From Streptomyces sp. ISL-10 (GTDB taxonomy: Bacteria > Actinomycetota > Actinomycetes > Streptomycetales > Streptomycetaceae): a DNA stretch of 64,000 nucleotides. The notes beneath the pieces are model-generated. The model had not been told where the DNA came from. It worked only from the letters and a program-made list of their open reading frames with translations, and did not search any database. Position numbers and translations under genes: made by a program. The stretch spans positions 434,001-498,000 of the forward strand of contig NZ_JAGGOJ010000003.1 of NCBI RefSeq assembly GCF_018614575.1, in the 5' to 3' direction. Below are positions 17,859 to 26,862 of this stretch, piece after piece; the first letter of the stretch is position 1; every line of letters begins with the position of its first letter.

Positions 17859-18875
17859 GTGGCACGGGCAAGGACAGGGGTACGCGCACTGGGCGCGGTG
17901 CTGGCAGCGGTACTCGGAGCGGGCCTCGTGGGGTGCAGCAGCACAGGCGGCAAGCGTGCCGAGGACGCCCGCAAGGCCGCGCAGAACGCCCGCGGCGAGG
18001 CGGCGGTCACCACCCCGCGCTGGACCTTCGCCATGGTGACCCACTCGGGCGACGGCGACACCTTCTGGGACATCGTCCAGAGCGGCGCCAAGGAAGCGGC
18101 CGCCAAGGACAACATCAACTTCCTCTACGCCCACAACGACGAGGGCCAGCAGCAGGCGCAGCTCGTCGACTCGTACATCTCCAAGAAGGTCGACGCGCTC
18201 ATCGTCACCCTCGCCAAGCCCGACGCCATGAAGGCCGTCGTCGCCAAGGCCCGCAAGGCAGGCATCCCGGTGATCACGGTGAACTCCGGCTCCGAGCAGT
18301 CCAAGGAGTTCGGCGCCCTCACCCACATCGGGCAGGACGAGTCCGTCGCCGGCGAGGCGGTCGGCGACGAGCTCGACGCGCGCGGCCGGAAGAAGGCGTT
18401 GTGCGTCCTGCACGAGCAGGGCAACGTCGGCCACGAGCAGCGCTGCGCCGGGGCGAAGAAGACCTTCGGCGGCCGGATGCAGAACCTGTACGTCGACGGC
18501 ACCAACATGCCCGACGTCCAGGCGTCGATCGAGGCCAAGCTGCAGGCCGACCCGTCCGTCGACTCGGTCGTCACGCTCGGCGCGCCGTTCGCGGACGCCG
18601 CGGTCCAGGCGAGGAAGAGCGCCGGGTCCGAGGCCGAGGTCGGCACCTTCGACCTCAACCCCAAGGTCGCGGCCGCCCTGAAGGACGGCACCCTCGGCTT
18701 CGCCGTGGACCAGCAGCCCTACCTCCAGGGCTACGAGGCCGTCGACCTGCTGTGGCTGTACAAGTACAACGCCGATGTACTCGGCGGCGGCCGGCCCGTG
18801 CTGACCGGGCCGCAGATCATCACCCAGAAGGACGCCGACGAGCTCGCGGAATACACGGATCGGGGGACCCGATGA
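17859..18875 (+). CDS. Sugar ABC transporter substrate-binding lipoprotein 2 (paralogue)
   Basis: 338 residues, similar over its whole length to the preceding binding protein: [67 protein letters not shown]. The lipobox is LVGC. GTG at 17859 has GAAGGG at 17844-17849; a start inside the spacer is unlikely. Its stop overlaps the permease start as ATGA. Two binding proteins sharing one permease suggests two related ligands or different affinities. The strongest differences are around LSHIGQ/LTHIGQ and the lid region near residue 195. Confidence 0.9.
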   Translation: MARARTGVRALGAVLAAVLGAGLVGCSSTGGKRAEDARKAAQNARGEAAVTTPRWTFAMVTHSGDGDTFWDIVQSGAKEAAAKDNINFLYAHNDEGQQQAQLVDSYISKKVDALIVTLAKPDAMKAVVAKARKAGIPVITVNSGSEQSKEFGALTHIGQDESVAGEAVGDELDARGRKKALCVLHEQGNVGHEQRCAGAKKTFGGRMQNLYVDGTNMPDVQASIEAKLQADPSVDSVVTLGAPFADAAVQARKSAGSEAEVGTFDLNPKVAAALKDGTLGFAVDQQPYLQGYEAVDLLWLYKYNADVLGGGRPVLTGPQIITQKDADELAEYTDRGTR

Positions 18876-19936
18876 GCGCGACCGCACCGCCTGCCACACC
18901 CGGCAGGGCATCGCAGCAGACCGACGAGCGGCTGCTGCGCACCTCCCCGCTGCGCAAGCTGATGGGCCGGCCGGAGCTGGGCTCGGTAGTCGGCGCCGTC
19001 GCCGTCTTCGTCTTCTTCTCCGTCTTCGCCGACTCGTTCCTGAAGGCGTCCAGCTTCTCGACCGTCCTGTACGCCGCGTCGACGCTCGGCATCATGGCCG
19101 TGCCGGTCGCGCTGCTGATGATCGGCGGCGAGTTCGACCTGTCCGCCGGTGTCCTGGTCACCAGCTCGGCGCTCGTCTCGTCGATGTTCAGCTACCAGAT
19201 GACCGCGAACATCTGGGTGGGCGTGGGTGTCTCGCTGCTCGTCACGCTCGCCATCGGCGCGTTCAACGGCCTCATGCTGACCCGGACGAAACTGCCGAGC
19301 TTCATCATCACGCTCGGCACGTTCCTGATGCTCACCGGTCTCAACCTGGGCTTCACCAAGCTGATCAGCGGCACCGTGTCGACGAAGTCCATCGCCGACA
19401 TGGAGGGCTTCGCCTCCGCCAGGAAGCTCTTCGCCTCCGAGCTCACGCTCGGCGACGTGACGCTCAAGGTCACCGTCCTGTGGTGGTTCGTGCTGATCGC
19501 GCTCGCCACCTGGATCCTGCTGCGCACCCGGTTCGGCAACTGGATCTTCGCGGTGGGCGGCGGCGCGGACGCGGCCCGAGCGGTCGGCGTCCCGGTCAAC
19601 CGGACCAAGATCGGCCTGTACATGGGGGTCGCCTTCGCCGCCTGGGTCTCCGGCCAGCACCTGTTGTTCTCGTTCGACGTCGTGCAGTCCGGCGAAGGCG
19701 TCGGCAACGAGTTGACGTACATCATCGCGGCCGTCATCGGAGGCTGCCTGATCACCGGCGGCTACGGCTCCGCGATCGGATCGGCGGTCGGCGCGTTCAT
19801 CTTCGGAATGACGAGCAAGGGCATCGTCTACGCCGAGTGGAATCCGGACTGGTTCAAGTTCTTCCTCGGAGCGATGCTCCTTCTGGCCACCCTGCTCAAC
19901 GCATGGGTGCGCAAGCGTGCGGAGGCGACCTCATGA
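18872..19936 (+). CDS. Sugar ABC transporter permease (FrcC/RbsC-like)
   Basis: 354 residues with about eight to ten membrane helices. BPD_transp_2 signatures include [36 protein letters not shown] and [20 protein letters not shown]. It forms the channel, probably as a homodimer, for the substrate delivered by the two lipoproteins. It starts with an ATGA overlap and ends with another into the ATPase, so the genes are tightly coupled. Confidence 0.93.
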   Translation: MSATAPPATPGRASQQTDERLLRTSPLRKLMGRPELGSVVGAVAVFVFFSVFADSFLKASSFSTVLYAASTLGIMAVPVALLMIGGEFDLSAGVLVTSSALVSSMFSYQMTANIWVGVGVSLLVTLAIGAFNGLMLTRTKLPSFIITLGTFLMLTGLNLGFTKLISGTVSTKSIADMEGFASARKLFASELTLGDVTLKVTVLWWFVLIALATWILLRTRFGNWIFAVGGGADAARAVGVPVNRTKIGLYMGVAFAAWVSGQHLLFSFDVVQSGEGVGNELTYIIAAVIGGCLITGGYGSAIGSAVGAFIFGMTSKGIVYAEWNPDWFKFFLGAMLLLATLLNAWVRKRAEATS

Positions 19937-20754
19937 GCGCACTCGTGGAGCTCGACGACATCAGCAAGTACTACGGCAACATCCGCGCCCTCGAAGGCGT
20001 CTCCCTCCAGGTCCACGCGGGTGAGATCACCTGTGTGCTCGGCGACAACGGCGCGGGCAAGTCCACCCTCATCAAGGTCATCGCGGGCCTGCACCGGCAC
20101 GACGCAGGCACCTTCTCGATCGAGGGCGAGGTCACCACGCTGAACTCACCGCGGGAGGCACTGGACCGCGGCATCGCCACCGTCTACCAGGACCTGGCGG
20201 TCGTCCCGCTGATGCCGGTGTGGCGCAATTTCTTCCTGGGCTCCGAGCCTACGAGGGGCACGGGCCCGTTCAAGCGACTCGACGTGGCGACGATGCGCGA
20301 GACCACCCGCTCCGAGCTGCTGCGCATGGGCATCGACCTGCGGGACGTCGACCAGCCGATCGGCACGCTCTCCGGCGGCGAGCGCCAGTGCGTGGCCATC
20401 GCCCGCGCCGTCTACTTCGGCGCCAAGGTGCTGGTGCTCGACGAGCCGACCGCTGCTCTCGGGGTGAAGCAGTCCGGTGTGGTGCTCAAATACGTGGCCG
20501 CGGCACGGGACGCAGGGCTGGGCGTGGTGCTCATCACCCACAACCCGCATCACGCGTATCTCGTCGGTGACCGCTTCGTGCTGCTCAAGCGCGGCATCAT
20601 GGCGGCGAGCCACACCAAGGACTCGGTCACACTCGACGAACTCACCCGCCAGATGGCGGGCGGCAGCGAGCTGGAGGACCTCCGCCACGAGCTGGAACGG
20701 GCGCCGGCGCCCGCCCGTCTCGGCGAGGGCGCACCCAGGGACGCCACCGCCTAG
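19933..20754 (+). CDS. Sugar ABC transporter ATP-binding protein (single domain)
   Basis: 273 residues. Walker [11 protein letters not shown]-loop YQDLAVV, signature LSGGERQ, Walker [12 protein letters not shown] and switch histidine ITHN are all present. Unlike RbsA/AraG-type proteins it has one ABC domain, as in fructose-type (FrcA) importers, so it should act as a homodimer with the adjacent permease. Its start overlaps the permease stop (ATGA). Confidence 0.94.
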   Translation: MSALVELDDISKYYGNIRALEGVSLQVHAGEITCVLGDNGAGKSTLIKVIAGLHRHDAGTFSIEGEVTTLNSPREALDRGIATVYQDLAVVPLMPVWRNFFLGSEPTRGTGPFKRLDVATMRETTRSELLRMGIDLRDVDQPIGTLSGGERQCVAIARAVYFGAKVLVLDEPTAALGVKQSGVVLKYVAAARDAGLGVVLITHNPHHAYLVGDRFVLLKRGIMAASHTKDSVTLDELTRQMAGGSELEDLRHELERAPAPARLGEGAPRDATA

Positions 20755-20869
20755 GGCCGGGCAGCGGCTCACCCACCCGGCCCGCCGGATGGCAGAATCG
20801 GCCCCGGTGGTGGGTACCGCCCACCACCGGGCCGTCACCGGCGGCCACACCCCCGACACCCGTAGGGAC

Positions 20870-22036
20870 ATGAGCACGTACCGCGACTTTGCGAACCGAG
20901 GGTCCGCCCGCGCCACCGTCCTCAAGACCGTCGGAACGCGAGAGCGGCGCTCCCACCTCACCGCGCCCCGGGTGCCCACCGTCGGCATCGACATCGGCGG
21001 CACCAAGGTGATGGCCGGCGTGGTCGACGCCGACGGCGTCATCCTGGAGAAAGTCCGTACCGAGACCCCGGACAAGTCCAAGAGTCCCAAGGTCGTCGAG
21101 GACACCATCTGCGAGCTGGTCCTCGACCTCTCCGACCGCCACGATGTGCACGCGGTCGGGATCGGCGCCGCCGGCTGGGTCGACGCCGACCGCTCCAAGG
21201 TCCTCTTCGCCCCCCATCTGGCCTGGCGCAACGAACCCCTGCGCGACGCGCTCTCCGCCCGCCTCGCCGTCCCGGTCCTCGTGGACAACGACGCCAACAC
21301 GGCCGCCTGGGCCGAGTGGCGCTTCGGCGCGGGCCGCGGTGAGGACCATCTCGTGATGATCACCCTCGGCACCGGAATCGGCGGCGCGATCCTGGAGGAC
21401 GGCCAGCTCAAGCGGGGGAAGTACGGGGTCGCGGGCGAGTTCGGCCATATGCAGGTCGTGCCCGGCGGACACCGCTGCCCCTGCGGGAACCGCGGCTGCT
21501 GGGAGCAGTACAGCTCCGGGAACGCGCTGGTGCGCGAGGCCCGGGAGCTGGCCGTGGCCGACTCCCCGGTGGCGTACAACATCATCGACCGGGTCGGCGG
21601 CAGTGTCCACGACATCACCGGACCGCTGATCACCGAACTGGCCCGCGAGGGCGACGCCATGTGCGTCGAACTGTTCCAGGACATCGGCCAGTGGCTCGGC
21701 GTCGGCATCGCCAATCTCGCCGCGGCCCTGGACCCCTCCTGCTTCGTGATCGGCGGCGGTGTCAGCGCCGCCGACGACCTGCTCATCGGGCCCGCCCGGG
21801 ACGCCTTCCGCCGCCACCTCACGGGCCGCGGCTACCGGCCCGAGGCACGCATCGCCAAGGCCCAGCTCGGTCCGGAGGCGGGTATGGTCGGTGCGGCCGA
21901 CCTGGCCCGCCTGGTCGCGCGCCGCTTCCGCCGGACGAACCGCCGCCGGGTGGAGCGCCATGAACGATACGAGCGGTACGCGCAGGCCCTGCGCAATCCG
22001 AGCTCCGTCCGTCCCACCCAGGAACCTCCGACATGA
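20870..22036 (+). CDS. ROK-family sugar kinase
   Basis: 388 residues. The ATP site VGIDIGGTKVMAG, catalytic aspartate in VDNDANTAAWAEW, LGTGIGGAI, and the ROK zinc motif GEFGHMQV followed by HRCPCGNRGCWEQYSSGN identify it. It would phosphorylate a hexose or related sugar, plausibly the imported one. ATG at 20870 follows 115 bp after the ATPase gene, so it may be in the operon or have its own promoter. The 37-residue extension before the ATP site and the Arg-rich tail are longer than in minimal glucokinases. It lacks an N-terminal HTH, so it is an enzyme, not a ROK repressor. Confidence 0.9.
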   Translation: MSTYRDFANRGSARATVLKTVGTRERRSHLTAPRVPTVGIDIGGTKVMAGVVDADGVILEKVRTETPDKSKSPKVVEDTICELVLDLSDRHDVHAVGIGAAGWVDADRSKVLFAPHLAWRNEPLRDALSARLAVPVLVDNDANTAAWAEWRFGAGRGEDHLVMITLGTGIGGAILEDGQLKRGKYGVAGEFGHMQVVPGGHRCPCGNRGCWEQYSSGNALVREARELAVADSPVAYNIIDRVGGSVHDITGPLITELAREGDAMCVELFQDIGQWLGVGIANLAAALDPSCFVIGGGVSAADDLLIGPARDAFRRHLTGRGYRPEARIAKAQLGPEAGMVGAADLARLVARRFRRTNRRRVERHERYERYAQALRNPSSVRPTQEPPT

Positions 22037-22611
22037 CCACCACCACCACCACGCCGACCCGACAGCCCACTCCGCCGGTCCCCGAGGGCAGGCGGCACAT
22101 GCTCGTGCGCCGCTGGCTCACCGCGATCACCATCGTGCTCCTCGTCGGCATCCCGGCCGGCTATCTGGTGATCTCCGCCGAGCAGAGCCGTGCCAGCGGC
22201 CGGGACAAGGAGGCCGAGTCCTCGGCCACCGGTCTGCGCGTCAAGTGGCCCTCGCTGATGAAGCGCCGCATCTTCGAGGTGCCGATCCCCGAGGGCTCCT
22301 GGCGCGTCGGCTACTACGAGACCAGCAACTGGAAGACCAGCCGGCTCTACGTGCAGTTCCGCACCACCTCCGACGGTCTCGACGCCTTCCTGAAGGATGT
22401 CGGCACCAGCCGGGCCGCCCTCCAGGACGGCAAGGTCACCATCGGCGACCGCGACAGCGAGGTCGTCGGCTGGAACTTCGGCCTGAAGGACCGTGCCTGG
22501 GCGGGCACCACGCACCAGAACAAGGACCCGCGCCCCACGCAGGACATCACGGTCGACCTGACCGAACCCGCCAAACCCTGGGTGTACGTCGTCTCCACCG
22601 CGACGCCCTGA
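22033..22611 (+). CDS. Conserved single-pass membrane protein
   Basis: 192 residues. A short basic, Thr/Pro-rich N-terminus, one membrane helix (about 31-51, ITIVLLVGIPAGYLVISAEQ), then an extracytoplasmic domain of about 135 residues with WRVGYYETSNWKTSRLYVQF and VGWNFGLKDRAWAGTTH. ATG overlaps the ROK kinase stop as ATGA, so expression is coupled. I do not recognise the family. Coupling to a sugar kinase suggests an envelope role, but this is inference. Confidence 0.8.
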   Translation: MTTTTTTPTRQPTPPVPEGRRHMLVRRWLTAITIVLLVGIPAGYLVISAEQSRASGRDKEAESSATGLRVKWPSLMKRRIFEVPIPEGSWRVGYYETSNWKTSRLYVQFRTTSDGLDAFLKDVGTSRAALQDGKVTIGDRDSEVVGWNFGLKDRAWAGTTHQNKDPRPTQDITVDLTEPAKPWVYVVSTATP

Positions 22612-22757
22612 GAAATCCGCCGGAACCGCACGGCCTGGCCACAGGCCCCCACCGGGGCTCCACACGGCCTTCACGGAACGGCGGTGGAGGCGGTAACGGG
22701 CCGCCCAGGACGACCCCCTGGCCGAATGGGGTCCTTCCACTCATTACCGTGGGGCGC

Positions 22758-24044
22758 GTGAGTGAGACGCAGACGCCCCCGAAAACCCTGCAGTACCGGA
22801 TCGACGGTGCCGACGACGCACCCGTGCTCATCCTCGGCCCCTCGCTGGGCACCACATGGCACATGTGGGACCGCCAGATCGGCGAGCTGTCGGCGCGGTG
22901 GAGGGTGATCCGGTTCGACCTGCCCGGCCACGGAGGCGCGCCGGCACACGCCGCCGGCTCCATCGGCGAGCTCGCCGAGCGGCTGCTGGCCACTCTCGAT
23001 CTGCTCGGCGTCCAGCGCTTCGGGTACGCGGGCTGTTCCATCGGCGGCGCGATCGGCATCGAGCTCGCCCTGCGTCACCCGCACCGGGTCGCGTCCCTGG
23101 CGCTGGTCGCCGCGTCGCCCCGGTTCGGCACCGCCGACGAGTTCCGCCAGCGCGGTGTGGTCGTGCGGACCAATGGTCTCGACCCGATGGCCCGCAGCGC
23201 GCCCGAGCGCTGGTTCACCGGAGGATTCGCCGCCGCCCAGCCCGCCATTGTCGAGTGGGCGGTCCAGATGGTCCGTACCACCGACCCCGGCTGCTACATC
23301 GCCGCCTGCGAGGCCCTGGCCGCCTTCGACGTACGCGCCGAGCTGTCCCGGGTCGGCGTGCCCACCCTCGTCCTGGTCGGCTCCGAGGACCAGGTCACCG
23401 GGCCGGCCGAGGCCCGCACCCTGGTCGCCGGGATCCCGGACGCCCGGCTCGCCCTGGTGCCCGGCGCCTCCCACCTGGCGCCCGTCGAGCAGCCCGCGGC
23501 CGTCACCGACCTGCTGGCCCACCACTTCGACACCGCCTGGAACGACACCCTGGCGGCGATCCCGGTCCCGCAGGCGGCACCCGCGACCTCGGCACCTGTC
23601 GCGCCCGTCGCCGAGATCGCACCGGCCGCCCCCGAGCAGCCCGTGGCGGTGTCGTACGGCAGGCCCGACCCGTACGACACGGGGATGAAGATCCGCCGGG
23701 AGGTGCTCGGCGACGCACACGTGGACCGGGCGACTGTCGCCGCCGACGACTTCACCGGCGACTTCCAGGAGCTGATCACCCGTTACGCCTGGGGCGAGGT
23801 GTGGTCCCGTGAGGGCCTCGACAGACGCACCCGCAGCTGCGTCACCCTCACTGCCCTGCTCGCCGGCGGCCACCTCGACGAACTCGCCTTCCATACCCGG
23901 GCCGCGCTGCGCAACGGGCTGACCCCCGCGGAGATCAAGGAGGTCCTCCTGCACGCCGCCGTCTACTGCGGCGTCCCGGCGGCCAACTCGGCGTTCAAGG
24001 TCGCCCAGGCGGTGATCCGGGAGGAGACGACGCCCCGCGCATAG
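22758..24044 (+). CDS. pcaL: Fused 3-oxoadipate enol-lactonase / 4-carboxymuconolactone decarboxylase
   Basis: 428 residues, two enzymes of the protocatechuate branch of the beta-ketoadipate pathway in one chain. Residues 1-265 are an alpha/beta hydrolase (PcaD) with nucleophile elbow GCSIGG and a histidine in GASHLAPVEQP. After an Ala/Pro linker, about 305-428 is the carboxymuconolactone decarboxylase domain (PcaC) with RTRSCVTLTALLAGGH and HAAVYCGVPAANSAF. This fusion is known in actinobacteria. GTG at 22758 begins VSETQTPP. The rest of the pathway (pcaGH, pcaB, pcaIJ) is not adjacent, so the gene is isolated here. Confidence 0.92.
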   Translation: MSETQTPPKTLQYRIDGADDAPVLILGPSLGTTWHMWDRQIGELSARWRVIRFDLPGHGGAPAHAAGSIGELAERLLATLDLLGVQRFGYAGCSIGGAIGIELALRHPHRVASLALVAASPRFGTADEFRQRGVVVRTNGLDPMARSAPERWFTGGFAAAQPAIVEWAVQMVRTTDPGCYIAACEALAAFDVRAELSRVGVPTLVLVGSEDQVTGPAEARTLVAGIPDARLALVPGASHLAPVEQPAAVTDLLAHHFDTAWNDTLAAIPVPQAAPATSAPVAPVAEIAPAAPEQPVAVSYGRPDPYDTGMKIRREVLGDAHVDRATVAADDFTGDFQELITRYAWGEVWSREGLDRRTRSCVTLTALLAGGHLDELAFHTRAALRNGLTPAEIKEVLLHAAVYCGVPAANSAFKVAQAVIREETTPRA

Positions 24045-24057
24045 CAGGATGGGGGGC

Positions 24058-24690
24058 ATGAGGATCGTCAAGAAGACCCATGCCTGCGTCCGGCTGGAAA
24101 AGGACGGACGGTCGCTCGTCATCGACCCCGGCGGTTTCACGGAGGAGGACGCGGCGCTCGGCGCCGACGCCGTCCTGGTCACGCACGAGCACCCCGACCA
24201 CTTCGACGAGGGACGGCTGCGGGCCGCCCTGGAGGCGAATCCGGCCGCCGCGATCTGGACCCTGCGCAGCGTCGCGGACCGGATCTCCGCGGCCTTCCCG
24301 GGGCGCGTCCACACCGTCGGCCACGGAGACTCCTTCTCCGCCGCCGGATTCGACGTCCAGGTCCACGGCGAACTGCACGCCGTCATCCACCCCGACATCC
24401 CGCGGATCACGAACGTCGGTTACCTCGTGGACGGTTCGGTGTTCCACCCCGGTGACGCGCTCACCGTGCCCGACCAACCGGTCGACACGCTGCTGCTCCC
24501 GGTGCACGCTCCCTGGAGCAAGATCTCCGAGGTCATCGACTATGTCCGCGAGGTGCGGCCGCGGCGCGCCATCGACGTCCACGACGCCCTGCTGACCGAT
24601 CTCGCCCGGCCCATCTACGACCGGCAGATCGGCGAGCTCGGCGGGGCCGACCACGGTCGGCTGGCGCCGGGCGAGGCGCAGGAGGTGTGA
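24058..24690 (+). CDS. MBL-fold metallo-hydrolase
   Basis: 210 residues. MRIVKKTHACVRLEKDG and VIDPGGF begin a beta-lactamase-like fold; the metal motif VTHEHPDHFD (HxHxDH) and the later VDGSVFHPGD and LPVHAPW fit UlaG/YtnP-like single-domain members. ATG at 24058 starts the first conserved strand; an ATG at 24049 is also in frame. It begins 13 bp after the PcaDC fusion. Substrate unknown. Confidence 0.88.
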   Translation: MRIVKKTHACVRLEKDGRSLVIDPGGFTEEDAALGADAVLVTHEHPDHFDEGRLRAALEANPAAAIWTLRSVADRISAAFPGRVHTVGHGDSFSAAGFDVQVHGELHAVIHPDIPRITNVGYLVDGSVFHPGDALTVPDQPVDTLLLPVHAPWSKISEVIDYVREVRPRRAIDVHDALLTDLARPIYDRQIGELGGADHGRLAPGEAQEV

Positions 24691-24745
24691 GAGGGGGCGC
24701 CCGGGCGGGCCGGTGACTGTCACACCTCGCCGTTAGGCTTGCGGC

Positions 24746-25525
24746 ATGCGTATCGCCACGTGGAACGTCAACTCGATCACCGCCCGGCTGCCGCGTCTGC
24801 TGGCCTGGCTGGAGAGCAGCGGCACCGACGTGCTGTGCGTCCAGGAGACCAAGTGCACCGAGGAGCAGTTCCCCGCCGAGGCCCTGCGTGAGCTGGGCTA
24901 CGAGTCCGCGGTCAACGCGTCGGGCCGGTGGAACGGAGTGGCGCTGGTCTCCCGGGTCGGCATCGACGACGTCGTCAGGGGCCTGCCCGGCGCGCCGGAC
25001 TACGCGGGCGTGCAGGAGCCCCGGGCGATCTCCGCGACGTGCGGCCCCGCCCGCGTCTGGTCGGTCTACGTGCCGAACGGCCGGGAGGTCGCCCACGACC
25101 ACTACGGCTACAAGCTGCGCTGGCTGGAGGCCCTCTCGGCGGCCGTGACGGAGGACGCCGCGGGCGAGCGCCCCTTCGCCGTCCTCGGCGACTTCAACAT
25201 CGCGCCCACCGACGACGACGTGTGGGACGTGGCCGCCTTCGAGGGCCTGACCCATGTGACCCCGCCCGAGCGGGCTGCGCTGGAGGCGCTGCGCAAGCGC
25301 GGCCTCTCGGACGTCGTGCCCCGCCCCCTGAAGTACGAGCACCCCTTCACGTACTGGGACTACCGCCAGCTGTGCTTCCCCAAGAACCGCGGCATGCGCA
25401 TCGACCTGGTCTACGGGAACGGGCCGTTCGCGCAGTCGGTCAAGGACGGTTACGTGGACCGGGAGGAGCGCAAGGGCAAGGGCGCGTCGGACCACGCGCC
25501 GGTTGTTGTCGATCTCGACATCTAG
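24746..25525 (+). CDS. xthA: Exodeoxyribonuclease III
   Basis: 259 residues of the ExoIII/AP-endonuclease family. It cleaves DNA 5' to abasic sites and degrades 3' ends. Motifs: MRIATWNVNSITARLPRLLAWL, LCVQETKC (metal Glu), WSVYVPNGREV, LGDFNIAPTDDDVWD, YWDYR and the final KGASDHAPVVVDLD. TAGGCT at 24734-24739 lies 6 bp before the ATG without a ribosome site, so it is probably leaderless. Confidence 0.96.
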   Translation: MRIATWNVNSITARLPRLLAWLESSGTDVLCVQETKCTEEQFPAEALRELGYESAVNASGRWNGVALVSRVGIDDVVRGLPGAPDYAGVQEPRAISATCGPARVWSVYVPNGREVAHDHYGYKLRWLEALSAAVTEDAAGERPFAVLGDFNIAPTDDDVWDVAAFEGLTHVTPPERAALEALRKRGLSDVVPRPLKYEHPFTYWDYRQLCFPKNRGMRIDLVYGNGPFAQSVKDGYVDREERKGKGASDHAPVVVDLDI

Positions 25526-25583
25526 CGTTTGTGGACGCGCGCCCTGTGGTGCGTCCGGTCGGAGGGATGCGAGGCTGAGCAGT

Positions 25584-26036
25584 ATGAACATCCCTTTCTT
25601 GGACAACTGGCTCAGGCGCCATGACGATGATCGTGAGCACGGGGGAGGGGCCGCCGCCAAGGAGAGTGATCCGGAGCGCGCGGCGGCCATCACCGAGCTG
25701 CTGTCCGAGTGCGAGCTGCTGCGCGTCCGAGCGGGGCAGGCGGGGCTGGTGCTGGACGATTCCCCCGGCTCGTTGACGGCGCTCGACCAGCTGCCGCCGC
25801 GCTGGCGGGACGACCCGGAGGAGCTGCCCTGGCTGGGCAATGACGCCGGCCTGTATCTGGGCACGGTCATCGTGCGGACGGTCCCCGGCGCTTCGTGGCA
25901 CATCTGGCCGGGCGGGCATCCGGTGGTCCGGCTGGCGTCGGGCCGCGAGGTCAGCGTCGTCGAGGCCGGGCTCGAGTGGGCGGTCAACGGAGCACCGGAG
26001 CTCTCGCAGGTCTACGCGGAGGCCGCCGAGGCCTGA
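25584..26036 (+). CDS. Conserved hypothetical protein (resembles DUF6278)
   Basis: 150 residues. MNIPFLDNWLRR, LTALDQLPPRWRDDPEELPW, LGNDAGLYLGTVIVRTVPGA and ELSQVYAEAAEA are strongly biased and look conserved. I recall a Streptomyces family of this form, DUF6278, without known function. It is 58 bp after xthA on the same strand and probably has its own promoter. Confidence 0.75.
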   Translation: MNIPFLDNWLRRHDDDREHGGGAAAKESDPERAAAITELLSECELLRVRAGQAGLVLDDSPGSLTALDQLPPRWRDDPEELPWLGNDAGLYLGTVIVRTVPGASWHIWPGGHPVVRLASGREVSVVEAGLEWAVNGAPELSQVYAEAAEA

Positions 26037-26860
26037 CCGCCCCGCGCGGCCGCGCTCCAGCGGGGCCGCCCCGTGCCCCAGTAGGGGCGCCCGCCTTCCG
26101 TCCGCTCACGCACCCTCGTTGGATGCGCTCCGAGCGCTCCCCCTGCGCGGATCAATCCTCGACTTATACGGCTTATGCCCTATTTATGCGTGTCGGGTGT
26201 GAAGTGCCTTGCCGGGCTGGATAGTTTGCGCTGACCGCGACACAGCGACAAGGGGCAGGGCAGCGTATGGCCGTCGATCCGTTGATCGAGCTGACGTCAA
26301 AACCTCCTTCTCACGGCACCCCAGGACGGTGCCCGCCGCCGCAGTTCCTCCCCGCGAGCCGGGGGTGACACAGGCCGGCGTGAGCAGCGCCGGCCGCACC
26401 ACGAACGCTGTTGTCCGGGTTCTCCCGCGTCCGTCGACGCGGGGGAGTGGGGGACAGCAGCTCATGGAGCACCACCCGCGCCCTGCCCCGTGCAGGGTCC
26501 GGCGGCAGCCGGTGATCACTCCCCCAGCAGCGGGGCCGACAGGCAAGGCGGGTCGGCTGCGGAAGAGGAGAAGGTCAGCTGCGCGCCGGCCGGGTTGTGC
26601 TCGATGGAGAGCGGGTCGACGGTGTCGACGACACGGCCGGACGGTGGCCGGCCGGGACGCGTAGGCGGTGGACAACTTCCAGGCCTACGGTGAACGGCCG
26701 GCCCGGGGCCCTGCCGTGGCAGGTGTACGGCGCGTGGCCGACCGGCTTGCCGAGGCCGAGCGGGCCCACGTCGCAGCGGTACGCGACGAGGGCGCCGCTC
26801 TCCTTGGTGCTGGTGCCGGTGCTGGTGCCGGCGGCGGTGACACGGGCAGGATCGGGCGGC
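26037..26860. other. Long gene-poor region before the third P450
   Basis: 824 bp. An AT-richer patch at 26150-26235, unusual for this genome, looks like a promoter region. It precedes a short frame from ATG 26266 (MAVDPLIELTSKPPSHG, stop after 33 residues) that could be the start of a lost gene. CCCGCGTC (26424-26431) and GACGCGGG (26436-26443) form a perfect 8-bp stem with a 4-base loop. From 26516 on, the minus strand carries the remnant described separately. No intact gene is supported. Confidence 0.5.
26421..26446. repeat. GC-rich palindrome related to those at 6.7, 14.5 and 27.15 kb
   Basis: A perfect stem CCCGCGTC/GACGCGGG with loop CGTC, extended by CTC on one side and GAG on the other, giving the CTCCC...GGGGGAG form shared by the other elements. 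Intergenic. Confidence 0.4.
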
Positions 26861-26862
26861 AT
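26516..26862 (-). pseudogene. Possible decayed small secreted or cell-surface protein
   Basis: The minus strand from ATG 26862 reads VAYRCDVGPLGLGKPVG, APYTCHGRAPG and FTVGLEVVHRL; a second frame continues VVDTVDPLSIEHNPAGAQ, TFSSSAADPPCLSAPLLGE and TGA at 26516-26518. Joined by one indel near 26640 these make a plausible beta-rich domain with paired cysteines. Its start overlaps the P450 ATG on the other strand. The family is not identified and chance cannot be excluded. Confidence 0.35.
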
